Below are positions 24,406 through 33,692 of a stretch of 64,000 nucleotides of DNA, piece by piece. Source of the DNA: Catellatospora sp. IY07-71. GTDB lineage: Bacteria > Actinomycetota > Actinomycetes > Mycobacteriales > Micromonosporaceae. The translations under genes and the position numbers were made by a program. The notes beneath the pieces are model-generated. The model was given only the letters and a program-made list of their open reading frames with translations, had not been told where the DNA came from and did not search any database. The stretch's first letter is position 1, and each line of letters begins with the position of its first letter. The stretch spans positions 6,569,001 through 6,633,000 of the forward strand of contig NZ_AP023360.1 of assembly GCF_018326265.1 (NCBI RefSeq), given 5' to 3'.

Positions 24406-25488
24406 GTGGAGCTGGTGCGCCGGATCGGCCTGCTGGGACTGTTCGTGCTCGCCGGGCTGGCCGCCGCGTGGGCCCTCGACGTCGACGTGGCGGCGGTGTC
24501 GCACTCCCCCGCCTACCGCCTCGGCGCGTACGCGCTGCTGGCCGTCGGCCTGTACGGCGCGACCTACGGCATCGACCTGCGGCAGGCGCGGGCCGACGGG
24601 CGGGTCATCGGGCTCGCGGTGACCGTCGGGGTCGTCGTCAAGGCCCTGCTCATCGGCGTGAGCCTCGCGCTGGCCTGGCAGGACCCGCTGTTCCTGCTGC
24701 TCGGCGTCGCCGTCGCGCAGATCGACCCGCTGTCGGTGGCCGCGCTGCTGAACGACACCCGGATGAGTGAACGCGCCCGCACCGTGCTGGCCGCGTGGTC
24801 CTCCTTCGACGATCCCGTCACCGTGCTGCTGGCGATCTACGCCGCCGGGGTGGCCGCGACCGTCTTCGGGCTCGGCGGCGCCGCGTCTGACGGCAATCCG
24901 CTGCTCACCTACGGTGCCGACCTGGCCGGCAACGCGGCGCTGGCCGGTGCCGCCTGGGCGCTGTGGCGCCTGGCGCGGACGCGGGTGTGGCTCCAGTACG
25001 TGCTGCTGGCGGTGGTGCTGTGCGTTGCGGTGGCCACGGGCTGGATGCTCGCGGTCGCGATCGTGGGCCTGTTCGCCCGGCCCGCGGCGCTGGAGCCGTG
25101 GATCCCGCGGATCACCCAGACCGCCCTCTACGCCGCCGCGACCGGGCTCGGCGTACTGCTCATCGACGGGATCGCCTCGGTGCGGGGCGTGACGCTTGGG
25201 GTCGCCGCGTTCGCCGCGCAGGCCCTCGCGGCCTGGCTGCTGACCAGGGGCATGCCCCGCGCCGACCGCTGGCACCTGGCCGCGGCGCAGCAGAACGGCA
25301 TCACCGCGATCATCCTGGCGCTCACCCTGCAGATCGACTTCGACGGCGTGGTGGCCGTGGTCGCCCCCGCCATCCTCACCGCGAACCTCCTGCACGCCGC
25401 GGTCAACCGCCTCCTCGACCGCAACCTGACCACTCCCACGCCAACCCCCACCCCACCCCGCCCCGACCCCGGCCTCACCGGGCGATGA
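24406..25488 (+). CDS. Cation/proton antiporter-like membrane protein
   Basis: 360 residues from the GTG at 24406 (GGAAGGGAAC upstream). About ten hydrophobic helices are visible. The two acidic patches expected in CPA-type Na+/H+ exchangers appear: [14 protein letters not shown] (the TDP-like unwound helix) and [17 protein letters not shown] (paired Asp residues). It probably exchanges Na+ or K+ for protons across the cytoplasmic membrane. The Pro/Thr-rich C-terminal tail ([10 protein letters not shown]) is low-complexity. It is shorter than typical CPA1 members, with no regulatory domain. Ion specificity cannot be read from the sequence. Confidence 0.85.
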   Translation: MELVRRIGLLGLFVLAGLAAAWALDVDVAAVSHSPAYRLGAYALLAVGLYGATYGIDLRQARADGRVIGLAVTVGVVVKALLIGVSLALAWQDPLFLLLGVAVAQIDPLSVAALLNDTRMSERARTVLAAWSSFDDPVTVLLAIYAAGVAATVFGLGGAASDGNPLLTYGADLAGNAALAGAAWALWRLARTRVWLQYVLLAVVLCVAVATGWMLAVAIVGLFARPAALEPWIPRITQTALYAAATGLGVLLIDGIASVRGVTLGVAAFAAQALAAWLLTRGMPRADRWHLAAAQQNGITAIILALTLQIDFDGVVAVVAPAILTANLLHAAVNRLLDRNLTTPTPTPTPPRPDPGLTGR

Positions 25489-25654
25489 TCGCGATCTCGT
25501 GTCACAAAGTCGGGCCAGACCACAGCTTCCGACACCAACCACCGATCTTCACCGGCAGCGCCCACCGCTAGTCGGCTCCCCGCCAGGTGAAGATCGCGGT
25601 CTCGTGTCGGGAAGTGGGGCTGGGCCTCAGGTTTGGACACCAACTGGCGATCAT
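25485..25654. repeat. Composite inverted repeats, copies B and C
   Basis: Four related arms occur: 25485-25503 (ATGATCGCGATCTCGTGTC), 25529-25553, 25585-25609 and 25636-25654. The inner two pair with each other (…CGATCTTCACC with GGTGAAGATCG…) and the outer two pair with each other, so a nested cruciform is possible. Arms match copy A at 13242-13306. It overlaps the antiporter stop and ends before the convergent gene at 25672. Confidence 0.8.
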
Positions 25655-25671
25655 GGCGAAGGATGGCGGGG

Positions 25672-25929
25672 TCAGCGGGGCCAGGGCCAGGTGAGGGCCG
25701 CGGCGGGGAAGCGGCTCAGGTATTCGCCGTCCAGCTCGGCCAGCCGCAACGCGAGCATGTCCCGGTCGCGGGGCATGCCCGCGCGGCTGACCAGCTCGCC
25801 CAGTGCGTGCGCGTTGGCGAGTTCGCGCCGCAGCGCACCGTCGTCCAGTTCCGCGGCCGGCTCGCACCGCAAGGTCGGCCAGCCGATCGCCGCCGCCGCG
25901 CGACGGATCGCCACCCAGCACAGCGCCAC
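25672..25929 (-). CDS. Small hypothetical protein, downstream of flavoprotein
   Basis: 85 residues from a GTG at 25929 with GGGAGGA five bases upstream. It is a helical Ala/Leu/Arg-rich protein (ALRRELANAHALGELVSRAGMPRDRDMLALRLAELDGEYL in segments) ending LTWPWPR. No known domain was recognised. It lies 74 bp after the flavoprotein stop on the same strand, probably in the same transcript. Codon use fits real coding sequence. Confidence 0.6.
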   Translation of the reverse strand: MALCWVAIRRAAAAIGWPTLRCEPAAELDDGALRRELANAHALGELVSRAGMPRDRDMLALRLAELDGEYLSRFPAAALTWPWPR

Positions 25930-26003
25930 CGCATCCTCCCGAACGCATCCGCGAACAACGGTGAAGTCCTGGGAAGTTCCCCGACCCGGCACGGTCCAAA
26001 CCG

Positions 26004-27614
26004 TCACCCGGCACGGTGCGGGCCGTAGACCAGGCGGTGTCCGGTGTCGATGACCGTACGGTAGAGGCCGCCGGTGACCGGCCGGGCGCGCGCGATCGCG
26101 GCCAGCGCCGCATTCGCGCCCGGCCCGCCGTGCACACCGGGCCCCGGATGCGCCGACGCCCCTGCCAGATAGAGCCGGTCGACGACCGTGTCCGAGCGGC
26201 CCAGGCCAGGCACGGGGCGCAGCATCAGCTGCTGCGCGATCGCCGCGGTGCCACCGCCCAGCGCACCGCCGACCATGTTCGCGTTCTCGTTGGCCAGCTC
26301 CGCCGGGCCCTGCACCGACCGGCCTATGACCAGTTCGGCGAAGCCCGGCGCGGCCGCCGTCAGCAGCTGCTCGATGCGGTGCGCGTACGCCGCGATCTCG
26401 GCGCTGTCCCGGTCGTTCCCGGACAGGCGGCGCGGCAGGTGCGTGTAGGCCCAATACGTCTCCGTGCCCGGCGGTGACCGCGTCGGATCCACCCGGCTCA
26501 TCTGGCCCGTCAGCAGGAACGGCACCTCGGGGTCGTCCTCCACCGCCAGCGCCGCCGCCGACCGGCTCAACCCGGCCAGGTCCCCGCCCAGATGCACGGT
26601 GCCCGCCAGCTCCGCGCCCCCGGCGGCCCACGGCACCGGGCCCCGCAGCGCCCAGTCCACCTTCACCGTCGGCCGGTCGTAGCGGAACACCTCCAGATCC
26701 GCCAGCAGCCGCCGCGGCAGATGCGCGGCGCCGACCAGATCCCGATACAGGCTGGGGGCGTCCACATCGGCCAGCACCGCCCGCCGCGCCCGCCACGCAC
26801 GCCCGTCGGCGGTCAGCACGCCCAGCGCCCGCCCGTGCCCGACCACCACCCGCGTCACCCGCGCGCCGCACACCAGCTCGCCCCCGCACGAGCGCAGCCG
26901 CCGGGCCAGCGCGTCGGTCAGCGCCTGCGCCCCGCCCTCCGGCGCCGGGAACCCGAACTGCTGCCCCAGCATGGCCAGCAGCCACCCGTACGCCCCCGAC
27001 CCGGCCCCGTCCGGCCCCACGTCGGCGTGCATCGCGCAGCCGGTCAGCAGCAGCCTGGCCCCCTCCCCGTCGAACAGCTCCTGCCCCAGTTCGGTGACCG
27101 ACAGCGCCATCAGCCGGGCCAGGCGCAGCAGCCCGGCGGACCCGGCACGCCGCAGCAGGGCGCCCGCCGCGCGCACCGGCGGGAACGGCGTGAACATCGT
27201 CTCGATCACGGCGTCGGCCAGCCGCCGCCAGTGCGCGTACGCCACCAGCCACCGCTCGCCGTCCCCCGCGGCGAACTCCTCCACCGACTCGGCCGTGCGC
27301 AGGGGATCCCGGTGCAGCAGCACGGCCCGGCCGTCGGGCAGCACGTGCGCCAGCACCGCCGGGGCGTGCCGCCAGATCAGCCCGTGCCGCTCCAGCTCCA
27401 GCCCGGACAGGATCGGCGAGCACGCGGCAAACGGGTAGAAAGCGCTGCACAGGTCGGCACGGAAGCCCGGCGCGGCGATGTCGGCGCTGCGCACCCCGCC
27501 GCCTGGCACGGCCGCCGCTTCCAGCAGCACCACGTCCCAGCCCGCATCCGCGAGCACATTGGCCGCGACGAGCCCGTTCGGGCCCGCGCCCACCACTACG
27601 GCGTCGGCGTCCAC
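26004..27614 (-). CDS. Phytoene-desaturase-like FAD oxidoreductase
   Basis: 536 residues. The N-terminal dinucleotide fold VVVGAGPNGLVAANVLADAGWDVVLLEA binds FAD. The C-terminal end (LYLAGASAHPGPGVHGGPGANAAL) is the conserved FAD-contacting segment of the CrtI/PYROXD2 superfamily. Length matches the bacterial PYROXD2-like group. No carotenoid gene (crtB, crtE) is nearby, so carotenoid desaturation is not supported and the substrate is unknown. GTG start. It is divergent from the DUF4142 gene. Confidence 0.93.
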   Translation of the reverse strand: MDADAVVVGAGPNGLVAANVLADAGWDVVLLEAAAVPGGGVRSADIAAPGFRADLCSAFYPFAACSPILSGLELERHGLIWRHAPAVLAHVLPDGRAVLLHRDPLRTAESVEEFAAGDGERWLVAYAHWRRLADAVIETMFTPFPPVRAAGALLRRAGSAGLLRLARLMALSVTELGQELFDGEGARLLLTGCAMHADVGPDGAGSGAYGWLLAMLGQQFGFPAPEGGAQALTDALARRLRSCGGELVCGARVTRVVVGHGRALGVLTADGRAWRARRAVLADVDAPSLYRDLVGAAHLPRRLLADLEVFRYDRPTVKVDWALRGPVPWAAGGAELAGTVHLGGDLAGLSRSAAALAVEDDPEVPFLLTGQMSRVDPTRSPPGTETYWAYTHLPRRLSGNDRDSAEIAAYAHRIEQLLTAAAPGFAELVIGRSVQGPAELANENANMVGGALGGGTAAIAQQLMLRPVPGLGRSDTVVDRLYLAGASAHPGPGVHGGPGANAALAAIARARPVTGGLYRTVIDTGHRLVYGPHRAG

Positions 27615-27724
27615 CGGTGTTCCGTACCCAGGAACCGGCCCGGCGATGCCTGCCCGTTTGAGGGCGGGTCGCGGACGGGTAGTGCTGCGGGATGCAGTGC
27701 ACGCCTAGGAGGGGGTTGAACATC

Positions 27725-28267
27725 ATGGGACTGTGCAAACGCATGTTCGTGCTGCTCGCGGCGCTGGCCGTGACGATGGTCGGCGGCGCCGGCGCCGCGA
27801 TGGCCGCGGTGCAGCCGTCGGAACAGGACAACTCGTGGATCGTCGCGGCGCACCAGGCGAACCTGGCGGAGATCGCCACGGGCAAGATGGCGCAGGACAA
27901 AGGCACCTCGGCGGTGGTCAAGGACCTCGGTGAACGGTTCGTGACCGACCACACCAAACTCGACGACTCGCTCAAGACGCTGGCAGGCGATCTCAACGTG
28001 ACCCTGCCCACCGAGCCGAACGCCGAGCAGAAGGCCGTCGCGCAGCAGCTCTCCGACACCGCGGCCGGGGCGGACTTCGACAAGATGTGGATCGAGCAGC
28101 AGCTGGCCGCACACGCCAAGAGCATGACGGCGACCCAGCAGCAGATCGACAAGGGCGAGGCGGCCCAGGTCAAGCAGGCGGCCGAGCAGGCGCTGCCGAT
28201 CATCAAGGCACACCACGAGGCGCTCATGAAGGCCGCGCCGAACTTCGGCGTCCAGCCCAACCAGTAA
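27725..28267 (+). CDS. Secreted DUF4142 protein
   Basis: 180 residues. ATG 27725 follows AGGAGGGGGTTGAAC, a strong ribosome-binding site. An N-terminal signal peptide (MGLCKRMFVLLAALAVTMVGGAGAAMA) is followed by the helical DUF4142 domain (…NLAEIATGKMAQDKGTSAVVKDLGERFVTDHTKLDDSL…), a ferritin-like bundle seen in many periplasmic or secreted bacterial proteins. Its biochemical role is not established. It is a single gene with its own hairpin terminator. Confidence 0.92.
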   Translation: MGLCKRMFVLLAALAVTMVGGAGAAMAAVQPSEQDNSWIVAAHQANLAEIATGKMAQDKGTSAVVKDLGERFVTDHTKLDDSLKTLAGDLNVTLPTEPNAEQKAVAQQLSDTAAGADFDKMWIEQQLAAHAKSMTATQQQIDKGEAAQVKQAAEQALPIIKAHHEALMKAAPNFGVQPNQ

Positions 28268-28278
28268 CGCGAATGATC

Positions 28279-28312
28279 GAAGCTCCCGTCCTGGCGACCA
28301 GGCGGGAGCTTC
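28279..28312. terminator. Bidirectional terminator
   Basis: GAAGCTCCCG (28279-28288) pairs with CGGGAGCTTC (28303-28312), with a further CTGG/CCAG pairing inside. It lies between convergent genes ending at 28267 and 28315. Confidence 0.85.
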
Positions 28313-28314
28313 CG

Positions 28315-29286
28315 CTATGAGACCCGGGCCCCGTTGAGGTGGTGGCGCACCTTCGCCAGGGCCGTGCCCGGGAGACCCGCCAGCGTGGCCGGAGTGAGCC
28401 GCCACCCGCCCTCGACACCGCGCGGGGCCTCGACGGGCTCGAACAGGTTGCCGTCGGACGGCGGCTCCGGGCGGCCGAACTGCGCGAGCTGCCCGTACAG
28501 CGAGAGCAGGCGCTCGGCCAGCGCCGGGGCCAGCCGCCACTGCCACATCACGGTCGAGGACGCCCGGCCGACGAAGCTCTGCCGCCGGGGGTGCTCCAGC
28601 AGCCGTACGATCCGGTCGGCCACCTCCTGCGGCGGGCTCAGCGGCCGCGGCGGCAGCACCTGGCGGCCCATCTGGTTGGCGGCCCACGCGAACAGCGGCG
28701 TGTCCAGCGAGCCGGGCAGCACCGTGCACACCGACACCTCGGCCACGCCGTCGGCCCGCAGCTCCTGCCGCAGGCTGTCGGCCATGCCCTGTACCGCGTG
28801 CTTGGCCATGATGTACGCCCCCAGGTACGGCAGCGACACCTCGGACAGCACCGAGCCGACGACGATCAGCACCCCTCCCCCGGCGGCGCGCAGCCGCGGC
28901 ACGGCGGCCCGGGCCCCGTGCAGGTAGCCGAACACGTCCACGTCGATGGTGCGGCGCACCTGGTCCAGCGGCAGGTCCAGCAGGCGGCCGTACAGGGCCA
29001 CCCCGGCGTTGTTGATCCAGGCGTCGACGTGGCCGAAGCGCTCCTGGGCGGCCTCGGCCAGCCGCTCCACGGCGTCCGGGTCGGCGGTGTCGGTCGGCAC
29101 CTCCAGCACGTCGGCGCCCAGCTGGCGGCACTGCTCGCCGATCTGGGCCAGGCCGCGCGGGCTGCGGGCGGCCAGCACGAGCTGGGCGCCCCGGCGAGCC
29201 AGGGTCAGTGCCGTGGCGGCGCCGACCCCGCTGGAGGCGCCGGTGATCACGACGGTGGACTCGATGATCGATCTGGTCAGTGGCAT
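28315..29286 (-). CDS. Short-chain dehydrogenase/reductase with C-terminal extension
   Basis: 323 residues. Classical SDR elements: TGASSGVGAATALTLARRG (cofactor glycine motif), NNAGVALYG, and the catalytic Ser-Tyr-Lys set in GSVLSEVSLPYLGAYIMAKHAVQG. The ~70 residues beyond the usual ~250 (from PSDGNLFEPVE) are extra and typical of a subgroup of actinobacterial oxidoreductases. It probably uses NADPH on an unknown carbonyl or hydroxyl substrate. It stands alone and convergent to the DUF4142 gene. Confidence 0.93.
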   Translation of the reverse strand: MPLTRSIIESTVVITGASSGVGAATALTLARRGAQLVLAARSPRGLAQIGEQCRQLGADVLEVPTDTADPDAVERLAEAAQERFGHVDAWINNAGVALYGRLLDLPLDQVRRTIDVDVFGYLHGARAAVPRLRAAGGGVLIVVGSVLSEVSLPYLGAYIMAKHAVQGMADSLRQELRADGVAEVSVCTVLPGSLDTPLFAWAANQMGRQVLPPRPLSPPQEVADRIVRLLEHPRRQSFVGRASSTVMWQWRLAPALAERLLSLYGQLAQFGRPEPPSDGNLFEPVEAPRGVEGGWRLTPATLAGLPGTALAKVRHHLNGARVS

Positions 29287-29336
29287 CCGCTAGCAGTACC
29301 CGCCCCAGCTGCGGCTACACGGCCGGGACGGGGTGA

Positions 29337-30614
29337 TCAGGCGGTGGCGGGCACGGGCCGGCCGAGCGTGGCGCGCAGGGTGAGCCGCAGCTGGCGGCCA
29401 CGCAGCGGCAGCCCGGCCCGCCGGGCCATGGCCGCCCCGGCCACCGCCGAGGCCAGCACGGTGGCCACGCCCGCGAGCACCAGCGCGGTGCGCGCCCCGG
29501 CCTGCTCGGACAGCAGGCCGAGCAGCGGCGCTCCGGCCGCGCCCGCGATCGAGCTGGTCATCGCCAGCGCGGCGAGCACCCGGCCGCGCATGTCGGCGCG
29601 GGTGTCCAGCTGCACCCGGGTGGCCACGGTGGTGTCGATGAGCACCGCGCCCGCCGCGATGGGCAGCATGGCCAGGGCGAAGCTCCAGGTGTCCGGGGCA
29701 AGCCCGGCCAGCACCTGGAGCACGCTGGTGACCAGGCCCGCGCCGATGAGGGTGCGGTAGCCCAGCGCCGGGCGGCGGGCGGCGAGGAAGCCGCCGACGA
29801 CGGTCCCGGCGGCGAAGACGGTGGAGAGCATGGCGTAGCCGCCCGCCCCCGCGTGCAGCGGGCCGTCGCTCATCGCGGCCATGGTGACCTGGTAGTTGCG
29901 CCCGAGACTGCCCAGCACCAGGGCCAGCCCGAGCGTGATCAGGACCATCGGCTGGCGCAGCAGGTACGCGAGCGCGCCGCCCCGCGCCCGTGGGGCCGTG
30001 TCCGCCGCCGGCACCTGGAGCGGGTGCAGATCGCGGGGGCGGATGGCGAGCACCGCGAGGACCACGGCCGCGAAGCTGAGCGCGTTCGCGCCGAACAGCA
30101 CGGCCGGGCCCGCGGCGGCCACCACGACGCCGCCCAGGCTCATGCCGAGGATCCGGCCGAGCGAGCTGACCAGCGAACCCAGCGACAGCGCGTTGCCGAG
30201 CGCGGACTGCGGCACGGTGGTGGCGGCGAAGCGGCCCATGACCGGGCCCTCCAGCGCGGCCACGGCGCCGCCGAGCACGGAGACGGCGTACACCAGCGCC
30301 AGGTCGCCGCCGGACGGGCTCCAGGCGATCAGCGCGAGGGCGGCGGCGAGCGCGGCGTGGGCCAGCTGGGTGGCGATGAGCAGCGGCCGCACGGGCAGCC
30401 GGTCGGCGAGCATCCCGCCCAGGCCGCCGAGGACGAGCACGGGCAGGGTCTGCAGCATGATCGCGGCGCCCATCCGGGCGGCCGAGCCGGTCTCCTGCAG
30501 GACGTACCAGTTGACGCCGAGCACCTGCATCCAGGTGCCGACGACGGAGACCAGACACGCGCCGGTCCAGACGCGGAAGCCGCGGTGACGCAGCGCGGCG
30601 AAGGTCGACTGCAC
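29337..30614 (-). CDS. MFS transporter (MFS_3-like)
   Basis: 425 residues with about 12 membrane helices. It begins MQSTFAALRHRGFRVWTGACLVSVVGTWMQVLGVNW, the usual first helix of the EntS/MFS_3 exporters, with GGLGGMLADRLPVRPLL between helices 2 and 3 (motif A) and a charged C-terminal tail. Substrate unknown; efflux of a small organic molecule is typical. It is not in an obvious operon; the downstream SDR on the same strand begins 50 bp beyond its stop and may be cotranscribed. Confidence 0.93.
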   Translation of the reverse strand: MQSTFAALRHRGFRVWTGACLVSVVGTWMQVLGVNWYVLQETGSAARMGAAIMLQTLPVLVLGGLGGMLADRLPVRPLLIATQLAHAALAAALALIAWSPSGGDLALVYAVSVLGGAVAALEGPVMGRFAATTVPQSALGNALSLGSLVSSLGRILGMSLGGVVVAAAGPAVLFGANALSFAAVVLAVLAIRPRDLHPLQVPAADTAPRARGGALAYLLRQPMVLITLGLALVLGSLGRNYQVTMAAMSDGPLHAGAGGYAMLSTVFAAGTVVGGFLAARRPALGYRTLIGAGLVTSVLQVLAGLAPDTWSFALAMLPIAAGAVLIDTTVATRVQLDTRADMRGRVLAALAMTSSIAGAAGAPLLGLLSEQAGARTALVLAGVATVLASAVAGAAMARRAGLPLRGRQLRLTLRATLGRPVPATA

Positions 30615-30699
30615 AGCTTTGTGCCCTTCTCACCGGGGGTGGGCGGAAGGGGCAAGTGTGCAAGTGCGTCAGTGTGCGCGGGCCGGACAGTGACCCGGT

Positions 30700-31833
30700 T
30701 CACGCCCGGCGGGAGGTTTGAAACCGCTGGTCAGGCCGTTCGGAGGAGCCCGGATGAGCTGCGCGGCGGGTGCCGGTGACCATACGGGCGTCACGGGCGG
30801 CGAACCAGCCGCGCAGCCAGTGGTAGGTGGCCATGGGCGGAATGAGCACGCTGGTGGCGACCATGGTCAGGCGCTCGGCGGCCTGCGGCGGGCCGGGCCG
30901 GATGCGCGCGAGCGCGAACTCCCCCGTGCCCGCCGCCCAGCCCAGGGCGCTCGCCGCGCAGGTGACGGCGGCCGTGCGCCGGGTCGCCGGGCGGCGGGTC
31001 AGCGCGGTCACCACCCCGGAGACCACGGCCAGCACGCCGCACGCGGTGATGGCGGTGTGCCGGGTGCGGCGGCCGCGCGGCACCTCCAGCAGCTGCCGCC
31101 AGCGCGGGCCGTACAGGCGGCGCAGCAGCGCGTCGTCGGCGTTGCCGCGCTGGGTGCGCACGCTCACCCAGCGGTCCTCGGACCGCACCGGGTGGCGTAC
31201 CCGGCGCAGCCCGTGGCGCAGCTGCCAGCCCGCCGCGCGCACGCGGAACGCCAGCTCGGCGTCCTCCCGGTAGGCGCGCGGGAAGCGCTCGTCGAAGCCG
31301 CCCGCGGCGGCCAGCGCCTCGCGGCGGTACGCCATGTCGGCGGTGATCCAGCGGCCGGTCTCCAGGCCCGCGGTGCAGCGCTCCCAGTCGGTGGGCCGCC
31401 GGTCATGCGGCAGCGGCACCTCGATCCGCCCCAGCACCCCGCCGACCGGGTCCGGTGCGGCCAGGTCGTGCAGCAGCGCGCGCAGCCAGCCGGGGCGCGG
31501 CAGCACGTCGTCGTCGAGGAAGGCCACCCACGGGTGCCGCGCGTGCCGCCAGCCGACGTTGCGGGCGGCGGCCGGGCCCGCGCCGCGCCCGGCCAGCACT
31601 CGGGTGCACGCCCGCAGCGCAGCGGGCACGGTCACCTCGACCGGCCGGTCTCTGACGATCAGCAGCTCGACGGGCGCACCGTCGCCGACCTCCCGGGCCA
31701 GGATGCGCAGCAGCGCGTCGAGGCTCGGCCGCCCGACGGTCGGGATCACGATGCTGACCCCGCCGCCGGGCGGCGACCACGGCAGGCCGCCGCCGCTGAC
31801 CGGGCGCACCAGGTGCGGATGCACGGCGGTCAC
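30700..31833 (-). CDS. GT2 family glycosyltransferase
   Basis: 377 residues from the GTG at 31833, which overlaps the stop of the carbamoyltransferase (GTGA), so the two are coupled. The GT-A domain starts GGGVSIVIPTVGRPSLDALLRI and contains the nucleotide-sugar/metal motif WVAFLDDDVLPRPGW and YREDAELAFRVRAAGW. Two or three hydrophobic segments near the C-terminus suggest membrane attachment. It should move a sugar from an NDP-donor to an acceptor. Its position next to the heptose genes suggests a surface glycan or glycosylated product. Confidence 0.9.
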   Translation of the reverse strand: MTAVHPHLVRPVSGGGLPWSPPGGGVSIVIPTVGRPSLDALLRILAREVGDGAPVELLIVRDRPVEVTVPAALRACTRVLAGRGAGPAAARNVGWRHARHPWVAFLDDDVLPRPGWLRALLHDLAAPDPVGGVLGRIEVPLPHDRRPTDWERCTAGLETGRWITADMAYRREALAAAGGFDERFPRAYREDAELAFRVRAAGWQLRHGLRRVRHPVRSEDRWVSVRTQRGNADDALLRRLYGPRWRQLLEVPRGRRTRHTAITACGVLAVVSGVVTALTRRPATRRTAAVTCAASALGWAAGTGEFALARIRPGPPQAAERLTMVATSVLIPPMATYHWLRGWFAARDARMVTGTRRAAHPGSSERPDQRFQTSRRA

Positions 31834-33488
31834 GCCCCGCCGAACGCCGCCGCTCGGCGGACCGTGTACGGGCCGAGCACCAGCAGCGCCACCGGCGCCG
31901 CCCCGAACAGCTCCATGGCCTGGCGGGGCGTGTCGACGATGGGCTGCCCCGCGATGTTGAGCGACGTGTTGACCAGCACCGGCAGCCCGGTACGGCGGTC
32001 GAACTCGGCCAGCACCGAGGCCATCCGCGGCTCGGCGGCCGGGTCGACCGTCTGCACCCGTGCCGTGCCGTCGACGTGCACCACGGCCGGGATGCGCTCC
32101 CGCCAGCCGTCCCGCACCCGGTGCGTGAACAGCATGTACGGGCTGGGCAGCTGCCCCTCGAAGATCTCCGCCGCACGCCCGGCCAGCACCATCGGGGCCA
32201 CCGGCCGGAAGTGCTCGCGGCCCTTGATGTCGTTGAGCCGGGCGGTGGTGGCCGGATCGCCCGGGTTGGCCAGCAGCGAGCGGTGCCCCAGCGCGCGGGG
32301 GCCGTACTCGGCGCGCCCGTCGTACCAGGCGACCACGCCGTTGTCCGCCAGCACTCGCGCCACGACGGCGGCCAGGTCGCCGGGGCGTTCGTACGGCAGC
32401 GCGGCGCGGATGAGCTCCGCCTCCAGCTCGGCGTCGGGGAAGCCGCGGCCCAGGTCCGCGCCGGGCATGGGCTCCGGCAGCACGTCGGCCTCGGCGCTCA
32501 GGTGCAGCGCCGCGCCCAGTGCGGTGCCCGCGTCGCCCGCGGCGGGCTGGACCCATACCCGCTGATAGGGCCCTTCCGCCGCGAGACGGGCGTTGGCGAC
32601 GCAGTTGAGGGCGACGCCGCCCGCCATCGCGAGCCGGGCCGGGCCGCCGGCCGCGTCGTGCAGCCAGCCGGCCAGTTCCAGCAGGACCTCCTCCAGCCGG
32701 CGCTGCACGCTGGCGGCCAGGTCGGCGTGCTCGGGGTCGAGCCGGTCGTCCTCGCCGTGCCGGGGCTTGGCCAGCGCGGCCCAGTCCACGGCCGCGACCT
32801 GGAAGCCGCCGTCGGCAGTGGTCCGCACCAGCTCGCGGAACAGCGGCAGGAAACGGGGCCGGCCGTAGGAGGCCAGGGCCATCACCTTGTACTCGTCGCT
32901 GGAGCGCAGGAAGCCCAGGTGCGCGGTGAGGTCCTCGTAGAGCAGCCCGAGCGAGTGCGGCAGCCGCTGCCCGGCCAGCACCTCCAGCCGCCCGTCGCGG
33001 TAGCGCCCGGCCAGGTGGCTGGCGGCCTCGCCGCGCCCGTCCAGGACCAGGACCGCGGTGTCCTCGTCCGGCGGGTACGGCGCGGCCAGCGCGGCCGAGG
33101 CGGCATGCGCGACGTGGTGGGGCACGAACCGGACGGCGGCCGGGTCGAGGCCCGGCAGCGCCTCGGCGAGGAACGCCGGGGCGCGGCGGGCGTAGTCCTG
33201 GCGCAGCCAGTCCCACGGGTCGTCCAGGCCCAGCTCGTCCGCGGGCGCGCAGCGGCCGGGGTCGAAGGAGTAGCCGACCGCGTCAAGCTCGTCCGCGCCG
33301 ATGCCGGCCTCGTCGAGGCACCAGCGGGCCGACAGCACCGGCAGCTCCCAGGCGGAGAACGGCACCGGCCGCTTGCCGTGCTTGCGGCGGCTGAACCGCT
33401 CCTCCTCGGCGGCCGCGACGGTCGTCCCGTCCACCACCAGGGCCGCCGCCGGGTCGTGGAACACCGCGTTGATCCCGAGCACCTTCAT
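31830..33488 (-). CDS. NodU/TobZ-type carbamoyltransferase
   Basis: 552 residues. N-terminal MKVLGINAVFHDPAAALVVDG and EEERFSRRKHGKRPVPF are the hallmark of the family; VPHHVAHAASA, SSDEYKVMALASYGRP, LAMAGGVALNCVANAR and the C-terminal YreC-like AEYGPRALGHRSLLA are also present. Such enzymes transfer a carbamoyl group from carbamoyl phosphate, via carbamoyladenylate, to a sugar hydroxyl. Here the likely acceptor is a heptose, by analogy with carbamoyl-heptose in some Gram-negative cores; this is inference. It is divergent from the HAD-GT9 gene with ~200 bp between them and coupled to the GT2 gene. Confidence 0.93.
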   Translation of the reverse strand: MKVLGINAVFHDPAAALVVDGTTVAAAEEERFSRRKHGKRPVPFSAWELPVLSARWCLDEAGIGADELDAVGYSFDPGRCAPADELGLDDPWDWLRQDYARRAPAFLAEALPGLDPAAVRFVPHHVAHAASAALAAPYPPDEDTAVLVLDGRGEAASHLAGRYRDGRLEVLAGQRLPHSLGLLYEDLTAHLGFLRSSDEYKVMALASYGRPRFLPLFRELVRTTADGGFQVAAVDWAALAKPRHGEDDRLDPEHADLAASVQRRLEEVLLELAGWLHDAAGGPARLAMAGGVALNCVANARLAAEGPYQRVWVQPAAGDAGTALGAALHLSAEADVLPEPMPGADLGRGFPDAELEAELIRAALPYERPGDLAAVVARVLADNGVVAWYDGRAEYGPRALGHRSLLANPGDPATTARLNDIKGREHFRPVAPMVLAGRAAEIFEGQLPSPYMLFTHRVRDGWRERIPAVVHVDGTARVQTVDPAAEPRMASVLAEFDRRTGLPVLVNTSLNIAGQPIVDTPRQAMELFGAAPVALLVLGPYTVRRAAAFGGA

Positions 33489-33537
33489 GAGGCCACCCGT
33501 TCCCCGGCAAAACTCCGGCCAATCTGACTTCTACCGC

Positions 33538-33558
33538 AAATCTCCTGGCAGGAGATTT
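33538..33558. promoter_or_regulatory. Perfect dyad in heptose-locus divergent promoter
   Basis: AAATCTCC-TGGCA-GGAGATTT has two perfect 8-bp arms, in an AT-richer 200-bp gap between the carbamoyltransferase and HAD-GT9 genes. It is followed by TTTTCTCC. It may be an operator serving both transcripts. GC is visibly lower here than in the flanking genes. Confidence 0.65.
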
Positions 33559-33692
33559 TTCTCCTTGTCGGAGTTCGGCAATCTCCAGCGAGGACGTTTC
33601 CGTCTTTGCCGGTACGCCAGGCGATCTTCGCGTTTGGGAAGATCCGGACAGGGTACGGCCACCGGGTGCTCGACACAGTTGATGACAACAGC

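Noticed and set aside
26004-27614. Carotenoid biosynthesis desaturase
   Set aside because: Only a CrtI-superfamily fold is supported; no phytoene synthase or other carotenoid gene is in the vicinity.
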